Shown here one piece after another: positions 42,917-45,813 of a DNA stretch of 45,813 bases (within the stretch, counting starts at the first letter, position 1; each line of letters begins with the position of its first letter). Origin of the DNA: Magnetospira sp. (lineage in GTDB: Bacteria > Pseudomonadota > Alphaproteobacteria > Rhodospirillales > Magnetospiraceae); assembly GCA_028282245.1 (NCBI GenBank), contig JANQIL010000133.1:1-45813 (forward strand), read 5' to 3'. The translations under genes were made by a program, and so were the position numbers. Below the pieces are notes generated by a model, which saw only the letters and a program-made list of their open reading frames with translations, did not search any database and was not told the origin of the DNA.

Positions 42917-44090
42917 GCCAACCCCCTTCCGGTAGCCATGACAACCGATCCCGCGCACGTTCGAATTTGCGCCGGAACTCCACGGGCCGTTTTTCAATCA
43001 AATCATCCAGTCCGACCGCCACCATATCGGCCAAGGCCGCCGTCGCGTCCCGATAAGTCAAGCCCATGGCGACGGCATAGGACGCCGCCAGACCTTCGAC
43101 CTGCTTCATATACAGCTTCGAGATATCCTCGCGCCGGATGTCAATTACCCGGTCCGCGTCCACGCCGGCGTCGATGTCCTCAAGTGCCGATTTCACCTCG
43201 TCCCGGCACAGCGCCCACAAGGGATGCAGCGCGCCATGGGTGACGTTGGACAGGGCCTGACCCGGCGCCAGCATCCGCACGGACTGAAGCGCCGACGCGA
43301 ACATGGGTACCAGGACGTCTTCCAACTGGGCAAAGGTCAAGCCGTCCCCGTTGCCCGGAAACTCCGCCTTTTTCCAGCGCCGCAAGTGTTCCTTGCCGGC
43401 CCGCATTTCGACCCGCCAGACCAGCGGACAATCCGCCTTGTCCCCATGCCCCCAAATCTCGAACCACGGCGAGCCGATCTTGTACGCTTGCTCCCGGCGC
43501 TTGTCGTACACCACCACCTGCCGACCCGGCTGCTTGCCGACCGTGACCCCGGTCACCCGGCGGCCGGCATAGTGCACCCCGAACGCGGCCTCAGACTCCG
43601 GCAACTCCGAATGCTCGGTCCGCTTGGCGTGCGAATGGCAAACGAAATCCGCCGCCCGTAACTCAAACCCCGGCGCCACGACATCCACCGCGAAATCAAC
43701 CCGAGACACGCTCTCGGTCGAGACCCGCGCCTCCAACTTCTCCAAGGTGGACCACAACCCGACCTTCACCGCTTCATAGCCATTCACCGCCAGTTGGACG
43801 GCCCGCACCGATACCCGAATGTTCCATTGCTCCGGATCGGAGTTGTCCTTAATGGTCCAAATCTCGCCCATTGGCCCGGTATCGAAAATGAACGCATACC
43901 CGCCCGTCGCTCCCATTTCCTGCACCGCGCCCGTAATTCCATTGATGGTCACCGTCGCCGGAACCCGATCCGCCGCCGCCCGACGCTTCGCCTCCAGGAA
44001 ACACAGACGAGTCGCGGTCGACACCGCGCCCTTGAACGCCACGTCCAGGGTGTCGAACCCTCTATGCAACACCTTCAATTCGTCCGTCAT
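42840..44090 (-). CDS. Rolling-circle replication initiator, Rep_trans-like
   Basis: 416 aa. The pattern SRVDFAVDVV (129-138), VVVYDKRRE with Tyr195 and Glu200, and VWRVEMRAGKEHLRRW (225-240) matches the Rep_trans/replication-initiation-factor family (RxDxxxD, YxK..E, RxE). Tyr195 could be the nicking residue. Family members nick the origin of plasmids or phages and start rolling-circle replication. PM2 uses a different initiator (P12, phiX A-like), so this module is swapped. Ribosome-binding site AAGGAA precedes the start, and a GC hairpin lies 22 bp upstream. Confidence 0.75.
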   Translation of the reverse strand: MTDELKVLHRGFDTLDVAFKGAVSTATRLCFLEAKRRAAADRVPATVTINGITGAVQEMGATGGYAFIFDTGPMGEIWTIKDNSDPEQWNIRVSVRAVQLAVNGYEAVKVGLWSTLEKLEARVSTESVSRVDFAVDVVAPGFELRAADFVCHSHAKRTEHSELPESEAAFGVHYAGRRVTGVTVGKQPGRQVVVYDKRREQAYKIGSPWFEIWGHGDKADCPLVWRVEMRAGKEHLRRWKKAEFPGNGDGLTFAQLEDVLVPMFASALQSVRMLAPGQALSNVTHGALHPLWALCRDEVKSALEDIDAGVDADRVIDIRREDISKLYMKQVEGLAASYAVAMGLTYRDATAALADMVAVGLDDLIEKRPVEFRRKFERARDRLSWLPEGGWHGCERDASAPGDAGAHESVGAGVQG

Positions 44091-44112
44091 CGTTCAATTC
44101 CTTAATCCTAGA

Positions 44113-44135
44113 CGGGGGTGATACACAGACCCCCG
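44113..44135. promoter_or_regulatory. Hairpin upstream of rep, candidate origin or leader element
   Basis: CGGGGGT (44113-44119) and ACCCCCG (44129-44135) form a 7-bp stem with a 9-nt loop, between the tiny coupled ORF and rep. It shares the C5/G5 stem theme with the hairpin at 41193-41219. A replication nick site in the loop or a terminator without T-run are both possible. Confidence 0.4.
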
Positions 44136-44143
44136 TGTGTGGT

Positions 44144-44215
44144 TTAGCCCGTCGTCATCGAGGCGATTTCCGGCCGGCCGAAATCCGACACGTCGAGATG
44201 GCGCGCGGTCATCAT
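44144..44215 (-). CDS. Possible 23-residue leader or coupled peptide
   Basis: Starts MMTARHLDVSDFGRPEIASM. The ATG overlaps the stop of the PAPS-reductase-family gene (ATGA) and it ends just before the rep hairpin. Length is below any reliable threshold. Only the coupled start argues for translation. Confidence 0.25.
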   Translation of the reverse strand: MMTARHLDVSDFGRPEIASMTTG

Positions 44216-45141
44216 TCGCAAAGCCCATAGATCGACAAGCAACCCGGATCGGTGTTGATGTCGTCAAAAAGTCTGAACTGGCGCCCACCGCGATCCGTGT
44301 TGGCCCACTCAACGACGTCCCAAATGCCGGGGCTCGGCTTGGACTTGTCGTGGCCAGGGGTCTTGCCCACTGCGAAGAAACTTCCGATCCCGAAACGCTT
44401 GGAGCAGTCGCCAACCAGGGCTTCCCAAAGCTCGATACGGGCAATGTGGTCCGAGAACCGATGGGCGATTTCCTTGATTTCCGACTTCCGGGCGTGAATG
44501 CACGGCATACAGCCGACGCGGCCCATCCCCTGCTTATAGAGCGGGTTCGGTTCGATACCGTGACGGCGATGGATCGCGAACACATCCTCGACCGTCCAAC
44601 GGAAGATCGGCCGCCAGTTCCACAAGCCCCCGCCGACGTGCTCCCACCGCCGCATCTTGGCGCGCGAGGCGCTTTCATCCGCGCGCACCCCCTGCCATGA
44701 GCAGACGATTTGACCGTCTTCCAAGAGCGGTTCTTGAACCTGATAGAAAATCGGATGGTACTTCAATTCCTCGGAGCAGAAGCGCGCTCGCGTGGACGGG
44801 AACCGTCCCTTCATCATGCAAAGGTCGAGGAATGGAACGCGCGTCGGATGCAGGGCTTCCAGCGCCGCGCGCACCCGATCATCGGGCACTCCGTCCTTCG
44901 GCCACTGTTCCTCGACGAACCGTCGCTTCCGCTCGAAATCCCCCGAGAAGTCGGCTTTGACCCACCGGATCGCCGGGCCCCCCGTCAATCGGGGCAGGTC
45001 GCGGACGTAATCCAGCGTCGCCTCATGCTCATTTCCCGTGTCGGCGAAGACGGGCAGAAAGTCGCGCCCGCTCTCCATCGCATGGAGGTACATGGCGGTG
45101 CTGTCCTTCCCACCCGAGAAGCTCAAGATGTGATGGATCAA
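44212..45141 (-). CDS. PAPS-reductase-family (adenine nucleotide alpha hydrolase) phage protein
   Basis: 309 aa from TTG 45141 (GGGAGGGG upstream, overlapping the previous stop). The PP-loop HILSFSGGKDSTAMY at the N-terminus, SWQGVRADES and GCMPCIHARKSE with CxxC near residue 215 define the phosphoadenosine-phosphosulfate reductase family, which adenylates substrates or activates sulfur. Many phages carry such genes. A sulfur or base modification of viral DNA or tRNA is inference. Classic PAPS reductase is unlikely because its C-terminal ECGLH-type motif is not seen. Confidence 0.8.
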   Translation of the reverse strand: MIHHILSFSGGKDSTAMYLHAMESGRDFLPVFADTGNEHEATLDYVRDLPRLTGGPAIRWVKADFSGDFERKRRFVEEQWPKDGVPDDRVRAALEALHPTRVPFLDLCMMKGRFPSTRARFCSEELKYHPIFYQVQEPLLEDGQIVCSWQGVRADESASRAKMRRWEHVGGGLWNWRPIFRWTVEDVFAIHRRHGIEPNPLYKQGMGRVGCMPCIHARKSEIKEIAHRFSDHIARIELWEALVGDCSKRFGIGSFFAVGKTPGHDKSKPSPGIWDVVEWANTDRGGRQFRLFDDINTDPGCLSIYGLCE

Positions 45142-45578
45142 ATCCCCCTCCCGTCGAAAAGCAACGACAATTCAAAGCGATCGGGCAGTTGAAACCCGAC
45201 CGACCAGAATTCGCGTTCCCATCGCGTGTGATGCTCCGGATCGCGAATGAACCGCCGGATCAGGTCGCGCGCCCGCCGATAGGGCGCCGGGCCGACCCCT
45301 CGGACCAATGGAACCAGCCAAGGTCCCTCGACACCCGATTGCCCGTCATTCTCGAAATTCTCAATCGCAAGCCGCAGCACGGCCTCGCAGAGATCGGCCG
45401 CGAACGCCTCCGGGCCGATGAACACGATCTTTTCGCGCGGCGCCCCGTACCACGCCTCCCACCAGAACTCGGCCGCCCACCGCCGCACGGTGTCGGGATC
45501 AAGACCGGTTCCAAGCAAAACCCCTCGGGCCGGATTTGACGGCACCGAGGGGTTCTGAATGCGCGCTTGGGCGCCCAT
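45138..45578 (-). CDS. Hypothetical phage protein
   Basis: 146 aa, soluble, with several aromatic helices: VRRWAAEFWWEAWYG, EAFAADLCEAVLRLAIENF and ARDLIRRFIRDPEHH. No family is recognised. It starts 3 bp after the preceding stop, and its end overlaps the PAPS-reductase-family start, so the two are translationally coupled and may act together. Confidence 0.6.
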   Translation of the reverse strand: MGAQARIQNPSVPSNPARGVLLGTGLDPDTVRRWAAEFWWEAWYGAPREKIVFIGPEAFAADLCEAVLRLAIENFENDGQSGVEGPWLVPLVRGVGPAPYRRARDLIRRFIRDPEHHTRWEREFWSVGFQLPDRFELSLLFDGRGI

Positions 45579-45581
45579 GGA

Positions 45582-45813
45582 TCAATACGGGATGGCGTCG
45601 TTCAGCGGGCGCGCCGGATCATCGGCCCCGCCGCCGCTCGCGTTGCGCCTGCTGAAGCCGGCCGACCGCCGCGAGGTGTTCGAAAACCGGAGGTCATACA
45701 AGACCGGTTCCTTCGCCGTCGCGTCCTTCGGCTGTTCGTCGGCCGGGAAGGCCCCGAACCAATGCCGAAAATCCAGGTCGGTCTCATCGAGCCAGATTTT
45801 AAGGTACCGGCCG
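45582..45813 (-). CDS. Partial phage protein, 5' end outside window
   Basis: An open frame enters from the right edge and ends at 45582-45584, giving 76 visible residues, soluble and charged, including LDETDLDFRHWFGAFPAD and a Gly-rich linker NASGGGADDPARPL before the end. The Gly/acidic C-terminus is low complexity. No family recognised. Three bp separate it from the next gene, so it is part of the same operon. Confidence 0.6.
   Translation of the reverse strand, partial: GRYLKIWLDETDLDFRHWFGAFPADEQPKDATAKEPVLYDLRFSNTSRRSAGFSRRNASGGGADDPARPLNDAIPY

Overview
The window is GC-rich chromosomal DNA that looks alphaproteobacterial (Rhodospirillales-like). Reasons: strong G/C third-position bias, the glyQ-glyS-ppdK order, small DUF2007 and zinc-ribbon genes beside a TrmN6-type methyltransferase and a long-chain polyprenyl diphosphate synthase, and abundant ATGA/TGATG overlaps. 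Rank and species are inference.

Region 1 (0.1-16.8 kb, + strand) is a catabolic cluster behind an IclR-type regulator. It holds XdhC and MobA-like cofactor chaperones, a Zn alcohol dehydrogenase, a FAD subunit plus a fused [2Fe-2S]/molybdopterin hydroxylase, a complete tripartite tricarboxylate transporter (TctC-TctB-TctA order), an IolD-like ThDP enzyme, an aldehyde dehydrogenase that lacks the usual general-base Glu, an IlvD/Edd-family dehydratase and a TIM-barrel isomerase. Together they would import a carboxylate or cyclic polyol-type compound, hydroxylate or oxidise it, dehydrate it and cleave it. The substrate is not readable from sequence. A 78-bp imperfect palindrome bounded by TA (MITE-like) sits at the left edge.

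Region 2 (16.9-21.4 kb, - strand) is a 2-oxoacid:acceptor oxidoreductase operon (gamma, alpha, beta, and a GltD-like flavoprotein with ferredoxin tail). Next come a degenerate SDR-like protein and a coupled HAD phosphatase (+), sharing a hairpin with ppdK.

Region 3 (22.8-35.6 kb) is mostly housekeeping: ppdK, glyS, glyQ, a methyltransferase, DUF2007, polyprenyl synthase, tRNA-Pro(CGG) with a clear promoter and terminator, a lipoprotein and mazG. It is interrupted by a TPR-repeat gene and by a DUF2269/MarR divergent pair.

Region 4 (about 35.72 kb to the right edge) is the most interesting part. A dif-like XerCD site at 35722-35749 is followed by a compact block of about 20 mostly minus-strand, overlapping genes that I read as a tailless double-jelly-roll prophage of the PM2/corticovirus type. 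It has a 282-aa major-capsid candidate, a 211-aa P9/A32-like packaging ATPase, many tiny one-TM proteins, a SleB-type lysin, a 3TM holin, a Rep_trans-type rolling-circle initiator and a PAPS-reductase-family protein. No tail, portal, terminase or integrase gene is visible. The simplest model is integration at dif by host XerCD. A row of CTTATAAG palindromes next to a good -35 box probably controls the capsid operon. The right end of the element lies outside the window.
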